A stretch of DNA of 64,000 nt from contig QQUU01000124.1 of assembly GCA_003385605.1 (NCBI GenBank), forward strand, positions 24,802-88,801, given 5' to 3'. How positions within the stretch are numbered: the first letter of the stretch is position 1; each line of letters begins with the position of its first letter. This document shows, piece by piece, positions 52,995 to 62,250 of the stretch. Source of the DNA: Bacteroidota bacterium (GTDB taxonomy: Bacteria > Bacteroidota > Bacteroidia > Flavobacteriales > Schleiferiaceae). Under the pieces are notes generated by a model that was not told the origin of the DNA, searched no databases, and saw nothing but the letters and a program-made list of their open reading frames with translations. A program made the translations under genes and the position numbers.

Positions 52995-53816
52995 ATGAAG
53001 CAATGGCTTAGATTTCTATTTTCTCGCTCCTTTGTGAAAACGGCTTTGATTGCCGGAGCAGTAGTGGTGGTTAGTGTATTTGGAAGTTTGTGGTGGTTGA
53101 GCAGCACCACCATGCATGGACACACCGTTGAAATTCCCAATCTAAAGATGATGCAACTCGAGGAGGCCACGGCTCAATTAGACTCCTTAGGACTGGGGTA
53201 CGAGGTCATAGACAGTACGCATTACGTCCCGGGGGTACCCGAGGGAGCAATCATCGAATCCTTCCCCAAGGAATATGCGACGGTAAAATTGGGCCGTAAG
53301 ATTCTACTTTCGACCAACCCTGCGCGATTGCCAAAGTACCCGTTGCCAAATTACAAGGACCAGTTGGTCAGTTATGTAACCTCAAAATTTAAGACCAAGG
53401 GATTTATCATCGATAGCATTATCGCGGTTCCTGACCTCAGTCACGATTTGGTATTGAGGGTAGTCGACGAAAATGATAGCATAGCCGATGAGCAAAAGCT
53501 GTATGAAACAGGAAGCCGCTTTAAGATTTACGTAAGCGCTGGATTGGACGGCGCGATGGTCTACCTGCCAAACCTCGTTGGAATGAAGTTTAGTGAGGCA
53601 CAGGAAAAGCTGAGCTTCTCCAGTTTGAACGTTGGTGCAGTGATTTACCAGGCTGTTACCGAGGATACATTAGGTGCTTTTGTACTGAAATCGTCCCCGG
53701 CCTATGAAGAAGACCTTGAAGTGAAAGCCGGTAGCGCTGTTGATCTTTGGTTGGTATCTGACTCGACGCTCATCCCACAACCCGAAATTATCGATACGCT
53801 AGATGCTGAATTCTAG
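52995..53816 (+). CDS. Membrane-anchored PASTA-domain protein
   Basis: 273 residues. A short cytoplasmic N-terminus and one membrane helix (ALIAGAVVVVSVFGSLWWL, about 17-36) are followed by three PASTA-type repeats. These start near VEIPNLKMMQLEEATAQLDSLGL, YPLPNYKDQLVSYVTSKF and VYLPNLVGMKFSEAQEKL. PASTA domains bind muropeptides or beta-lactams in kinases and PBPs; here there is no kinase or transpeptidase. The neighbour ddl supports a cell-wall link. Its end overlaps the next gene by 14 bp. Confidence 0.9.
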   Translation: MKQWLRFLFSRSFVKTALIAGAVVVVSVFGSLWWLSSTTMHGHTVEIPNLKMMQLEEATAQLDSLGLGYEVIDSTHYVPGVPEGAIIESFPKEYATVKLGRKILLSTNPARLPKYPLPNYKDQLVSYVTSKFKTKGFIIDSIIAVPDLSHDLVLRVVDENDSIADEQKLYETGSRFKIYVSAGLDGAMVYLPNLVGMKFSEAQEKLSFSSLNVGAVIYQAVTEDTLGAFVLKSSPAYEEDLEVKAGSAVDLWLVSDSTLIPQPEIIDTLDAEF

Positions 53817-55620
53817 ATTCTGCTTTACATTTTTTGCCGCCTTATTGGCGGTCGTCGCCACGGCACAAGTACAAGAAATTACGGCTGTGCTGTCGAGTGC
53901 TCCTGTGGCTTCATGGTCTGTGGAGAGTACCGACACCTTGGTGCCGCCATTTACAGACGATTTCTCTTACCCTTCGGACAAGCCTTCTCCAGCACTCTGG
54001 CAAGATGCTAAGGTTTGGGTAAACGACGAAATGGCACTGTTCCAGAATTCCGTGGGAGTAGCAACCTTCGATGGACTCAATGAATACGGCTTTGCCTACA
54101 AAGAGAATGCACTTGGTTCAGATTCCTTGGCAGATGTTTTGACTTCGGCTTATATAGATTTACAAGGTCTATCCAATGTATACCTCAGTTTTCAATTGCA
54201 GGAAGGTGGTCGCGGTGAATTGCCGTCAAACGCTGATAGTATTGTCGTTGAGTATTGGTCGCCAGTGACTGCCGATTGGACTCAAGTTTGGGGGCAGAAA
54301 GGCTCTGGATCCTCTGGTCCGTTCTCTTCGATTATTATTCCTGTTCAAGGCGCCAATTACTTGCAAAAAGGTTTCCGCTTTCGATTTGCAGCTTATGGAG
54401 CGCGTGCCGGTGCTTATGACATTTGGAACGTTGATTATGTGCAGCTCGATAAGGACAGAAATCCAAGCGATACCATCATTACCGAACCGGCGATTGCTCG
54501 AGCACATCCACTGATTATAGGGTCAGGGGCCTACACCAGCTGGCCTTGGTGGGTAAGTAATGCCAGCAGTGTTGCCAATCGTCCCTCTACTTTGGAATTT
54601 ATTTACCGCAGAAACGGTGCTGTACCTTCTGGGGGATGGAGTTTGAACCTTGGCCAGTTTCGTTGGGAGGAAAACGGTACCCTAATTCAACAGACTACAG
54701 CAGTGCCTGTAATCACGAATACTCAGCACAACCAAGATCAGACGTTCACTGTGAGCGTTCCCTCGGCAGCAATGACTTCTTTTAGCGGCCCAACTACCGT
54801 CTCCACCAAGGTGTGGTTTGACGGTTCGGCGGCGGGCTTTCGTTCCAACGATACCGTTCGAGGTACATTAACGTTAGACAACTACTTGGCTTTGGACGAC
54901 GGCAGTGCTGAGCGTGCATATGCGGTTCAGAATGTTGTTGGCGGCCGAGTTGCACAAAAATTTAAGGTAGGAGGACTGGGTGGCTCCGATACGCTCAAGG
55001 GGATGTATTTTAATTTCGTCGATGCGGGCGAAGCGTACACCAGTACCTTTAGAATGGCCGTTTGGGCACCGGCTGATAGTGGGGATGGACCTGGAAATAT
55101 ATTGTACATGAGCGATAGTTTGTACCGACCGTTCACAGGGTATTACCGCGGCGACATGATGCCTTATGAGTTGGATTCCAGCGTTAGTTTAAATGCGTAT
55201 GCTGAGGTTTGGTTAGGATATATCTGTACCTCTTCGAACCCCATGTATTTAGGATTAGATCAGCAACGTACTTTACCTTCCGGAATGCCGAGGTACTACG
55301 GGGATGGGTTTAATTGGTACCAGAGTTTAGAGCCCGGTGTTGCGATGATGCGACCGTACTTCCGTTATTCTCCGACAGATATGGTCGTGGAGGAATTGGC
55401 CCAAGATTTCAAAGTATATCCCAATCCTTCTTCTGGTAGTTTAAGTATAGAATCGCCATCGGCAGATTATGTTTTAAGGACCCTTACTGGAGCGACAGTT
55501 GCTTCAGGTCATGTTGAGGGGTATGAAAACCTCGAGCTGCATCACCTTGATGCGGGTTTATACATTTTATCTCTTCGAACTGCGCAGGGTATTGCTCAGG
55601 TCAAATGGATCAAGCTTTAA
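53803..55620 (+). CDS. Secreted protein with type A T9SS C-terminal sorting domain
   Basis: 605 residues. Signal peptide (FCFTFFAALLAVVATAQ). The large central region contains jelly-roll-like strands (LSNVYLSFQLQEGGRGE, FRFRFAAYGARAGAYDIWNVDYVQLD) and no catalytic motif that I know. The last ~75 residues form the type A sorting domain: FKVYPNPSSGSLSIE, a TGATVASG turn and LDAGLYILSLRTAQGIAQVKWIKL. Export would need the T9SS, whose PorQ gene is at 43084. Co-translated with the PASTA gene (14-bp overlap) and 12 bp before rluD. Confidence 0.85.
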   Translation: MLNSRFCFTFFAALLAVVATAQVQEITAVLSSAPVASWSVESTDTLVPPFTDDFSYPSDKPSPALWQDAKVWVNDEMALFQNSVGVATFDGLNEYGFAYKENALGSDSLADVLTSAYIDLQGLSNVYLSFQLQEGGRGELPSNADSIVVEYWSPVTADWTQVWGQKGSGSSGPFSSIIIPVQGANYLQKGFRFRFAAYGARAGAYDIWNVDYVQLDKDRNPSDTIITEPAIARAHPLIIGSGAYTSWPWWVSNASSVANRPSTLEFIYRRNGAVPSGGWSLNLGQFRWEENGTLIQQTTAVPVITNTQHNQDQTFTVSVPSAAMTSFSGPTTVSTKVWFDGSAAGFRSNDTVRGTLTLDNYLALDDGSAERAYAVQNVVGGRVAQKFKVGGLGGSDTLKGMYFNFVDAGEAYTSTFRMAVWAPADSGDGPGNILYMSDSLYRPFTGYYRGDMMPYELDSSVSLNAYAEVWLGYICTSSNPMYLGLDQQRTLPSGMPRYYGDGFNWYQSLEPGVAMMRPYFRYSPTDMVVEELAQDFKVYPNPSSGSLSIESPSADYVLRTLTGATVASGHVEGYENLELHHLDAGLYILSLRTAQGIAQVKWIKL

Positions 55621-55632
55621 AATTCCCTCCTG

Positions 55633-56673
55633 ATGAGTCAGCAAGAAGAAAAAGACGAATTATACGTACACCACAGGTTCGTTGCCGATGCGGGACAGGG
55701 GCCTTTGCGTGTCGATAAGTTTTTGACCAATTTTTTGTTTGATACCAGCCGTTCACGCATTCAGAAGGCAGCGGAAGCGAAGGCTGTTCATGTCAATGGG
55801 AATCCGGTAAAGAGCAATTATAAAGTCAAGGCTGGGGATACCGTTGAGGTGGTCTTGAATGAACCGCCAAGAGATTCTACAATCGTTCCTCAGGCTTTGG
55901 ACCTCGACATTCTTTACCGCGACGAGCACGTTATTGTTATCAATAAGCAGCCCGGTCTAGTGTGTCACCCGGGTCATGGAAATTACGAAGGCACCTTGGT
56001 CCATGGCCTGGCACATTTAGCGGAGAATCTACCCGTAGGTAAGCAAGGTGAGGAGCGTCCTGGATTAGTACATAGGTTAGATAAAAACACCTCAGGAGTC
56101 ATGGTTGCCGCAGCTTCAGAGCTTGGTATGGCGCATTTGGCAAAGCAGTTTTTTGACCGTACTACCTCTCGGGAATACGTTGCCTTAGTTTGGGGAAACG
56201 TAGAAGAGGAAGAAGGTACGATTGAAGGCCACATTGGTCGCAGCGTGAAAGACCGTCTGCAAATGGCTGTTTTTCCCGACGGTTCTGAAGGAAAGCACGC
56301 GGTTACTCATTACAAGGTGCTGCAACGTTTTGGTTATGTAACTTTAATCAGTTGCCGATTGGAGACTGGGCGTACACATCAAATTCGTGCACATATGCGC
56401 TATTTGGGACATCCGCTCTTTAATGACGAGCGCTACGGAGGTGATAAGATTTTGAAAGGCACTGCCTTCTCGAAGTACAAGCAGTTCATTACGAATTGCT
56501 TTAAAGCGTGTCCGCGACATGCCCTTCATGCGAAAAAGCTCGGCTTTGTCCATCCTGCAACCGGTGAACTGATGGAATTTGAAACTGTTATACCTGAGGA
56601 CATGGCGGAAGTTATCCGCAAGTTCGAGAGTTATACCACAACGAGTAACTGGGAAAAAGAAAGTGAAGAATAA
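55633..56673 (+). CDS. rluD: RluA-family 23S rRNA pseudouridine synthase (RluD-like)
   Basis: N-terminal S4 domain (RVDKFLTNFLFDTSRSRIQKAAE ... VHVNGNPVKSNYKVKAGD) followed by the catalytic domain with HRLDKNTSG, catalytic Asp150. RTHQIRAHMRYLGHPLFND is the RluA motif III. 346 residues, consistent with the RluD branch. Its last bases overlap the next gene start (GTG at 56663). Confidence 0.9.
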   Translation: MSQQEEKDELYVHHRFVADAGQGPLRVDKFLTNFLFDTSRSRIQKAAEAKAVHVNGNPVKSNYKVKAGDTVEVVLNEPPRDSTIVPQALDLDILYRDEHVIVINKQPGLVCHPGHGNYEGTLVHGLAHLAENLPVGKQGEERPGLVHRLDKNTSGVMVAAASELGMAHLAKQFFDRTTSREYVALVWGNVEEEEGTIEGHIGRSVKDRLQMAVFPDGSEGKHAVTHYKVLQRFGYVTLISCRLETGRTHQIRAHMRYLGHPLFNDERYGGDKILKGTAFSKYKQFITNCFKACPRHALHAKKLGFVHPATGELMEFETVIPEDMAEVIRKFESYTTTSNWEKESEE

Positions 56674-57718
56674 GGTATGGATAGTGTTGTTGAGCGCTTT
56701 GATCGTTCAAGGCTGTGATCGATTTCGGTCGAAACACGAACCCACGCCCTATACCTTAAATTATCCGAGCCATTTTCCAGCGCCAGCCATTCCACCTTCA
56801 AATGAAATGACCGAAGAAGGGGTGCGTCTGGGTAGACATCTGTTTTTTGACGAGCGACTTTCTGGCGATAATACCCAAAGCTGCAACAGCTGCCACATGC
56901 AGGAGAGCAATTTTGCAGAGCCGTTTAGATTCAGCACCGGAATAGATGGAGTGCAGGGCGATGTGAACGCTATGGTGCTCTCTAACATTGCTTGGCAGCA
57001 GCTGTATTTCTGGGACGGAAGAACATCTACTCTCGAAGACCAAGTCAAGGATCCTATTTTAAACCCTATCGAGATGCATGCAGATTTCGCAAGCATCATC
57101 GAAAAGCTTGAACAAGACGCTAAATATCTGGAGTTGTTTGACCAAGCTTACGGATCTGAAGAAATAACAGAGGACGGGATTGCAAAAGCCTTGGCTCAAT
57201 ACATACGTACCATCATTAGCGGGACGTCGAATTTTGACAAATACGTTGAAGGCAACTACCAGTTTACTCCGAGTGAACAGTTGGGCTTTGACATTTTCAA
57301 TAACGAACAGGGAGATTGCTTTCACTGCCATGGTGCAGCTACTTCTGGCTACCAGATGGGAGCCTTTGGATTGTTGCAGTTCTCGAACAATGGACTCGAC
57401 AGTACGTATGAAGTCGGAGATGGTCGAGAGGGTGTAACCGGTAATCCGAATGATAGAGGTAAATTCAAGGTGCCTTCGCTGCGCAACGTAGAATATTCAT
57501 TCCCCTACATGCACGATGGTCGATTCCAAACCCTCGCTGAGGTTGTTGAATTTTACAACATGGGTGGCCATCCTTCGGCAACCCTCGATCCAAATATGAA
57601 GGCGGCCGGTGTAGGTCGAAATTGGTCCGAGGCACAGAAGCAAGGATTGATTGACTTCATGAAGACCTTAAGCGATCCTCAATTCTTAGAAGATACCGCC
57701 TTTACATCGCCTTGGTAA
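56663..57718 (+). CDS. Di-haem cytochrome c peroxidase (CCP/MauG family) lipoprotein
   Basis: About 351 residues from GTG at 56663 (VKNKVWIVLLSALIVQGC), a lipoprotein signal with the lipid Cys directly after it. Two c-type haem sites: CNSCH in the N-terminal half and CFHCH in the C-terminal half, and the RNVEYSFPYMHDGRF region with the distal-ligand segment. Such enzymes reduce H2O2 in the periplasm or act in MauG-type oxidations. No tryptophan tryptophylquinone partner is near. Overlaps rluD by 11 bp and the YdeI-like start by one base. Confidence 0.88.
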   Translation: MKNKVWIVLLSALIVQGCDRFRSKHEPTPYTLNYPSHFPAPAIPPSNEMTEEGVRLGRHLFFDERLSGDNTQSCNSCHMQESNFAEPFRFSTGIDGVQGDVNAMVLSNIAWQQLYFWDGRTSTLEDQVKDPILNPIEMHADFASIIEKLEQDAKYLELFDQAYGSEEITEDGIAKALAQYIRTIISGTSNFDKYVEGNYQFTPSEQLGFDIFNNEQGDCFHCHGAATSGYQMGAFGLLQFSNNGLDSTYEVGDGREGVTGNPNDRGKFKVPSLRNVEYSFPYMHDGRFQTLAEVVEFYNMGGHPSATLDPNMKAAGVGRNWSEAQKQGLIDFMKTLSDPQFLEDTAFTSPW

Positions 57719-58209
57719 TGGAGGAATTGGCCCGCTTTAATACTTATCTAGAGATGCTCGATCCGATGCGCGGCGGCTACCGTTGTGTCATATACGATAA
57801 GGAGCTTGTGGATACCTTTCCAAAAAAGAGTAAGACGCGCATCATCTTAGATATAGACGATGGGAACATTCAGGTTCAAGCGGGTATACAGAGTTTTGGC
57901 GGGGGAAAATATTTCTCGATGATTGGCAAGACCAAACTTGGTGGACACACCTACGAGCAAGGCCAAGCCATTTCAGTCGTCATTTATTTGGATCCAAACC
58001 CGTTGGGGGTGGAAGTCCCTGAAGTCGTGGAGGTACTCCTCGAGCAAGACGAGATTATCGCTCGCGTTTGGAGCAAACTCACCGATGGAAGAAAGCGTAC
58101 TATTTGCCACGCCGTTCACCGCATTAAAAACATCGATAAGCAAGTAGAAAAGTGCTTGAATTTCTTTGAAGAGGAGCGGGAGAAATTGGCCGACCGCGGC
58201 AAGTGGTAG
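57718..58209 (+). CDS. DUF1905 plus YdeI/OmpD-associated domain protein
   Basis: 163 residues from ATG at 57718 (TAATG with the peroxidase stop). The first ~95 residues look like a DUF1905 fold (FSMIGKTKLGGHTYEQGQAISVVIYLD). The end (WSKLTDGRKRTICHAVHRIKNIDKQVEKCLNFFEEERE) is the YdeI/OmpD-associated C-terminal helix pair seen in bacteriocin-protection proteins. Function otherwise unknown. Translationally coupled to the peroxidase. Confidence 0.75.
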   Translation: MEELARFNTYLEMLDPMRGGYRCVIYDKELVDTFPKKSKTRIILDIDDGNIQVQAGIQSFGGGKYFSMIGKTKLGGHTYEQGQAISVVIYLDPNPLGVEVPEVVEVLLEQDEIIARVWSKLTDGRKRTICHAVHRIKNIDKQVEKCLNFFEEEREKLADRGKW

Positions 58210-58281
58210 AAATTTTGGCACGGCCTTTGGAATAATACTCCTGAGGTTCCGTACCTTCCTAACACCTTAAAAAGTATTGTT

Positions 58282-58833
58282 ATGAAAGCAAGAGTATTAC
58301 TTATCGCCCTAGCCGCTACAGGTTTGATGTTGTCAAGCTGTGGTTCAAAAACAAAAGCGCCGAAAGGCGAAACTGAACTAGTATTGCCGTGTTCTGAATT
58401 CAAGAGCGACCGCAAGACCTTCCGTGTTTACAGCTTTGGTGAAAGTATGGACATGAACGTGGCCAAGAAGAAAGCCATGAGCAATGCCAAAACTGACCTT
58501 GCAGGTATGATCAGCACTACAATGAAAGTTGTTGGTGACAACTACGTGAAGAGTATGGAGGTCAACAACGTAGAAGAGGTATTGGAGCGTTTTGAAGAAA
58601 ATGCTCGTACAGTGATTGACCAAGAGTTAAGTGGTGTACTTGTAGTGTGTGACCGCCTAATGAAGGTGGAGAAAACCGACAAGTTCAAGTACTACATTGC
58701 CATCGAGCTCGACGGAGACAAGATTGTAAAGAACTATTACAAAGCGCTCTCTAAAAACGAGAAGATCATGGTTGACTACAACTATGAAAAGTTCAAAGAA
58801 ACTTTTGAGAAAGAAATGGCGAATCAGCGATAA
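58282..58833 (+). CDS. Small LPP20-like lipoprotein
   Basis: 183 residues with the signal VLLIALAATGLMLSSCG, lipid Cys at 20. The mature part has FRVYSFGESMDMNVAKKKAMSNAKTDLAGMIST, the same 'VYxxG ... A-rich helix' layout as the LPP20-like protein at 36339, and VCDRLMKVEKTDKFKYYIAIEL. Function unknown. The stop overlaps the convergent glycosyltransferase gene by 10 bp, and its terminator lies inside that gene. Confidence 0.8.
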   Translation: MKARVLLIALAATGLMLSSCGSKTKAPKGETELVLPCSEFKSDRKTFRVYSFGESMDMNVAKKKAMSNAKTDLAGMISTTMKVVGDNYVKSMEVNNVEEVLERFEENARTVIDQELSGVLVVCDRLMKVEKTDKFKYYIAIELDGDKIVKNYYKALSKNEKIMVDYNYEKFKETFEKEMANQR

Positions 58834-59876
58834 GCACTTACGATTCGGCTAACTATAACGTCCCAAGTGAAGTTTGTAAACGGCACTTGGGATTTTTTAT
58901 GTCCTTTTAAACCGTTTTCTATCGCCTCGATAAAGGCTTCCTTGTTTTCAATAGGGACCAATTCCGCCACAGGTTCCAGCGTTTCGCTCATATCAGCCGC
59001 CTTGTTGGCAACAACAGCCATCCCTCTCGCTGCGCCTTCCCAACCGACCAAGCTATAGGTTTCAAACAGCGACGGAATGACCAAGCACTTGTGCTCGTCC
59101 ATCAAACGGATGATTGCATCCGTATTCGTGTAGGGTAGGAATGTTATGGTAGGCCCGGCAACAGAAACACAGGCTTTGTAGTAGTCTTGTTGATTTACGT
59201 TGGCGTCACCCACGACCGTCAATGGCCAGTTTCGCTCGCTTGCCCATTCAATAATGGTTTTTTGATTCTTCAGGTATTCCAATCTACCCACCATGAGCAG
59301 TCCGGCTCGACCTTTCGGCTGGTTGGTTGATTGAAGAAAATCGTCGTCTATACCCAAAGGGATCAATTGGTGTTTATCGCGAAGTCCTTTCCCTCCAAGG
59401 GCGCTCCAAGCAGTAATGCGTTCGTATTCGCTCATAGAGGAAGTGATTACTCGATCGCTTAGCGTGAGTAAGCGCTTCATACTGCGGCGTTGTCCTGCAA
59501 ACAGATAGCCAATACTTGGCATGCGGTCGCTACCGTTGAACCCGCGTAGAATGGTCTTCAGCCACTCCATCCCATGATTACCTAAGAGCTTGAAAGCAAT
59601 AGGCGCGCGTTTTTCATCTGCAAGGCTGTAATCAACGAGAATTGTACTTAACACCTTCTTACCCTTAAAGGATTTGAAATAAGGCAATAAATCTGCTGGC
59701 CTTCCTAAGTTGAAACCATGGATAAGTTCTACTCCTTGCGGTAGAGGCTGTCCTGCGAGAGCAATATGTACGTCATGCCCTAGAGCTCTCAGTCCATCCG
59801 CAGTACGTTCTACCTGAACGGTATCACCGCCAGGTTGCTTGTACAGCGTGGATCTAGAGATAAGGGCAACGTTCAT
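58824..59876 (-). CDS. GT4-like glycosyltransferase
   Basis: 350 residues. GT-B layout: N-terminal Rossmann part begins with ISRSTLYKQPGGDTVQVERTADGLRALGHDV (Gly-rich acceptor loop), and the C-terminal donor part has LLMVGRLEYLKNQKTIIEWA and the EX7E-type segment PSLFETYSLVGWEGAARGMAVV. No signal peptide; cytoplasmic. Likely sugar-nucleotide-dependent and in surface glycan synthesis, but acceptor and donor are unknown. Its ATG follows the copper chaperone stop directly. Confidence 0.88.
   Translation of the reverse strand: MNVALISRSTLYKQPGGDTVQVERTADGLRALGHDVHIALAGQPLPQGVELIHGFNLGRPADLLPYFKSFKGKKVLSTILVDYSLADEKRAPIAFKLLGNHGMEWLKTILRGFNGSDRMPSIGYLFAGQRRSMKRLLTLSDRVITSSMSEYERITAWSALGGKGLRDKHQLIPLGIDDDFLQSTNQPKGRAGLLMVGRLEYLKNQKTIIEWASERNWPLTVVGDANVNQQDYYKACVSVAGPTITFLPYTNTDAIIRLMDEHKCLVIPSLFETYSLVGWEGAARGMAVVANKAADMSETLEPVAELVPIENKEAFIEAIENGLKGHKKSQVPFTNFTWDVIVSRIVSAYR
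58861..58898 (+). terminator. Terminator of the LPP20-like gene embedded in the glycosyltransferase gene
   Basis: 9-bp stem TCCCAAGTG/CACTTGGGA with a 14-nt loop, then TTTTTT. It lies 28 nt after the lipoprotein stop and inside the last codons of the opposite gene. Confidence 0.75.
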
Positions 59877-60065
59877 TTATACGTTCATGTTGAATTCGTC
59901 CAGTACGTCCATGACTACTTCGACATCGATGTCGTCTGAAAATGTCAATGGTTTATTGGGTAACGCCGTATCTACCGTCCAATTGCCTTCACCGAGCAAT
60001 TCATTCAAATCTCCTTGGACTTTGGCGATACAACCGCCACAGTTGATTTTAGTATCTATGGTCAT
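59877..60065 (-). CDS. Heavy-metal-associated (HMA) copper chaperone-like protein
   Basis: 62 residues with the metal-binding loop KINCGGCIAKVQGDL (Cys-X2-Cys near residues 9-12) and a beta-alpha-beta pattern ending in EFNMNV. It likely delivers Cu(I) to the ATPase encoded just before it (TAATG overlap). Loop Asn-Cys-Gly-Gly-Cys differs slightly from the usual MxCxxC. Confidence 0.85.
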   Translation of the reverse strand: MTIDTKINCGGCIAKVQGDLNELLGEGNWTVDTALPNKPLTFSDDIDVEVVMDVLDEFNMNV

Positions 60066-62191
60066 TATTTCAGGGCTTTTATGTGCATTCTTAAACTGTT
60101 GATTACTACGCCTATGCTGCTTACACTCATTGCAATACTTGCAATCATCGGGGTCAATTTAATGCCAAAAGTAGGGTAGAGCAAGCCAGCGGCTAAAGGA
60201 ATAGCGACAACATTGTAGCCAAAGGCCCAGATGAGGTTGCCTCGTAAGGTTTGTCTGAACTGTGCAGCCAAAGCGAAGTAGCGCTTCAACCCAAGTACAC
60301 CGTCGCGCATCAGTACGACATCGGCACTCTGCTGCGCGGCCGCGGTAGCGGCCGCGAAACTCAGGCCTACATCCGCGGCGCTCAGCGCCGCGGTATCATT
60401 AATACCATCGCCTATCATCAAAACGGTGCCCTTGTTTCTAAAGGCTCGCACTTTCTCGACTTTCTCTATGGGCATCATTTCTCCAAAACTCTCTTGCAAT
60501 CCTAGGGTTTTACCCAGAGCATCAACCACTGGGATTTTATCACCGGAGAGCAAAACATTGTAGATACCCAGGTCATTCGTATGCTGTATGATATCTATAG
60601 CTCCCGTAGCTAGGACATCGTCAAATATTACGGTAATAAGTACATTGGTTTCATCAAAAAGCACTGCGGTGGTTTTCTCAGTAGCGACTTTTTGACCGGT
60701 TATTTCTTCACACCACGATGGCGAACCTAAGTGGTATACGTTACCGTCAATTTTCCCTTGGATCCCTTTGCCCGGCAGGGCTTTTAATCTTCTCACTTTC
60801 GGCAGTCCTCCTTGGAAACCGAAGTGCTGTTTCATGCCTTCGTTCAATGGATGAGATCCGCCTTGATTCAGGGCGATAAGGATGTTTTTAAAATTGGCCA
60901 CATCTCCCGAAATCGCCACAACAGTGGGTTTTCCTTTTGTCAGAGTCCCTGTCTTATCCCATAAAATGTGATCCACCTTATGGGCCAATTCCAATGCACT
61001 TGCATTGCGAACGAGCATCCCGTTTCGAGCCGCCTTGCCAGTGGCTGCCACGACAGCTAATGGAGTCGCCAATCCTAGGGCACAAGGACAGGCGATGACC
61101 AACACATTGATGGCAAAAACTGTGCTTAGGGGTTCGCCCGCTGCGCTCCAGGCTATTCCTACGATTATGCTGAGTATCAATATACTCGGAACGAAAATCT
61201 TGGAGATACGATCGGTTAATTTTTCAATGGAGGTTTCTTGCTCCTGTGCCTGAAGAACTGCTTCAATGATGCCGCCTAGGGCCGAGGCTTTTCCAGTGTT
61301 TACCACTTTAACGAGCAATAAACCCTCTCCATTGACAGTACCTGCCCACACCTCTGCACCAGCGGTTTTAGACACTGCTAAGGGTTCACCAGTAAATGTG
61401 CTTTCGTCAATGCTGGAGGTTCCTTCGACGACAATACCGTCCACAGGAATTTGTTCTCCGGGTTTTACCTGGACCACTTCATCGATTTCAAGCGCGCTTA
61501 CATCAACTTTAACGGTGAGCCCATCCACCACCTTCGAGGCTACTTTAGGCTGAAGTGCTAAGAGGCTTTCGACGGCCTTGCTGTTCTGTAGTTTTCCGCG
61601 TTGCTCGAGGTATTTGCCTATCAAGACAAAGGCAATAATGAGCCCGGCACTTTCGAAATAAATCTCATGATTACCGCTCAAGAGATTGAACAAAGAATAG
61701 CCAAAAGCGACAATGCTCCCAAGACTTACCAAGGTGTCCATATTGGTCGCACCCATTTTAGCGAGTGCGAAGGCTTTTGCATGAATTTTTCGTCCGAAAT
61801 ATCCACTGAGAACCACAGCTAATAATCCTTGAAGCGCGATCATCAGACCATCCATGGAATGACTCATTCCTAAATAGAGCAATGGACCGGCGAATAGCAC
61901 GGCGAGTAGAAGTTCAAGCAATTGTCGTTGCAATGCTTTTCGTTGCCTATCGAACTGTATTTCCATGCCTACTTTTTCACTCTCGAGCTGGTACCCGGCC
62001 TTAGCGAGGTTTGCTTTGAAGGCAGGCAAGTCGAGAATTTCTTGGTCGACCGTGGCTTTGAAACTGTGGCTGGCGTAGCGAACGACAATATTATCGAGAC
62101 CTGGCGTGCCTTCCGCAATAGATGCTGCGCTGTGCGCGCATCCCGCACAAGTCATCCCGCTTAAGGTCCAATTCACTTCCATTTTTGCCAT
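60065..62191 (-). CDS. copA: Cu(I)-exporting P1B-type ATPase CopA
   Basis: About 708 residues. One N-terminal HMA domain (GMTCAGCAHSAA) precedes eight membrane helices. Membrane metal site CPC (IACPCALGLATPL near residue 366), phosphorylation DKTGT (DKTGTLTKGK near 411), a TGEP actuator loop (STFTGEPLAVS) and hinge GDGINDTAAL (MIGDGINDTAALSA). Start at ATG 62191 (MAKMEVNW); a TTG three bases earlier is less likely, and ATG 62182 would also be possible. Shares a base with the chaperone gene start. Confidence 0.96.
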   Translation of the reverse strand: MAKMEVNWTLSGMTCAGCAHSAASIAEGTPGLDNIVVRYASHSFKATVDQEILDLPAFKANLAKAGYQLESEKVGMEIQFDRQRKALQRQLLELLLAVLFAGPLLYLGMSHSMDGLMIALQGLLAVVLSGYFGRKIHAKAFALAKMGATNMDTLVSLGSIVAFGYSLFNLLSGNHEIYFESAGLIIAFVLIGKYLEQRGKLQNSKAVESLLALQPKVASKVVDGLTVKVDVSALEIDEVVQVKPGEQIPVDGIVVEGTSSIDESTFTGEPLAVSKTAGAEVWAGTVNGEGLLLVKVVNTGKASALGGIIEAVLQAQEQETSIEKLTDRISKIFVPSILILSIIVGIAWSAAGEPLSTVFAINVLVIACPCALGLATPLAVVAATGKAARNGMLVRNASALELAHKVDHILWDKTGTLTKGKPTVVAISGDVANFKNILIALNQGGSHPLNEGMKQHFGFQGGLPKVRRLKALPGKGIQGKIDGNVYHLGSPSWCEEITGQKVATEKTTAVLFDETNVLITVIFDDVLATGAIDIIQHTNDLGIYNVLLSGDKIPVVDALGKTLGLQESFGEMMPIEKVEKVRAFRNKGTVLMIGDGINDTAALSAADVGLSFAAATAAAQQSADVVLMRDGVLGLKRYFALAAQFRQTLRGNLIWAFGYNVVAIPLAAGLLYPTFGIKLTPMIASIAMSVSSIGVVINSLRMHIKALK

Positions 62192-62195
62192 CAAT

Positions 62196-62203
62196 CAAAG
62201 GTA
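62196..62203 (-). promoter_or_regulatory. -7 element directly in front of copA
   Basis: TACCTTTG on the minus strand, then ATTG and ATG: exact consensus with 4-nt spacing. With a downstream ATG (62182) a 13-nt leader is possible instead. Confidence 0.5.
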
Positions 62204-62250
62204 GTAAATGTAATGACCTGCGTATCTTAGTAGCACTAAGTTGTACCCGT

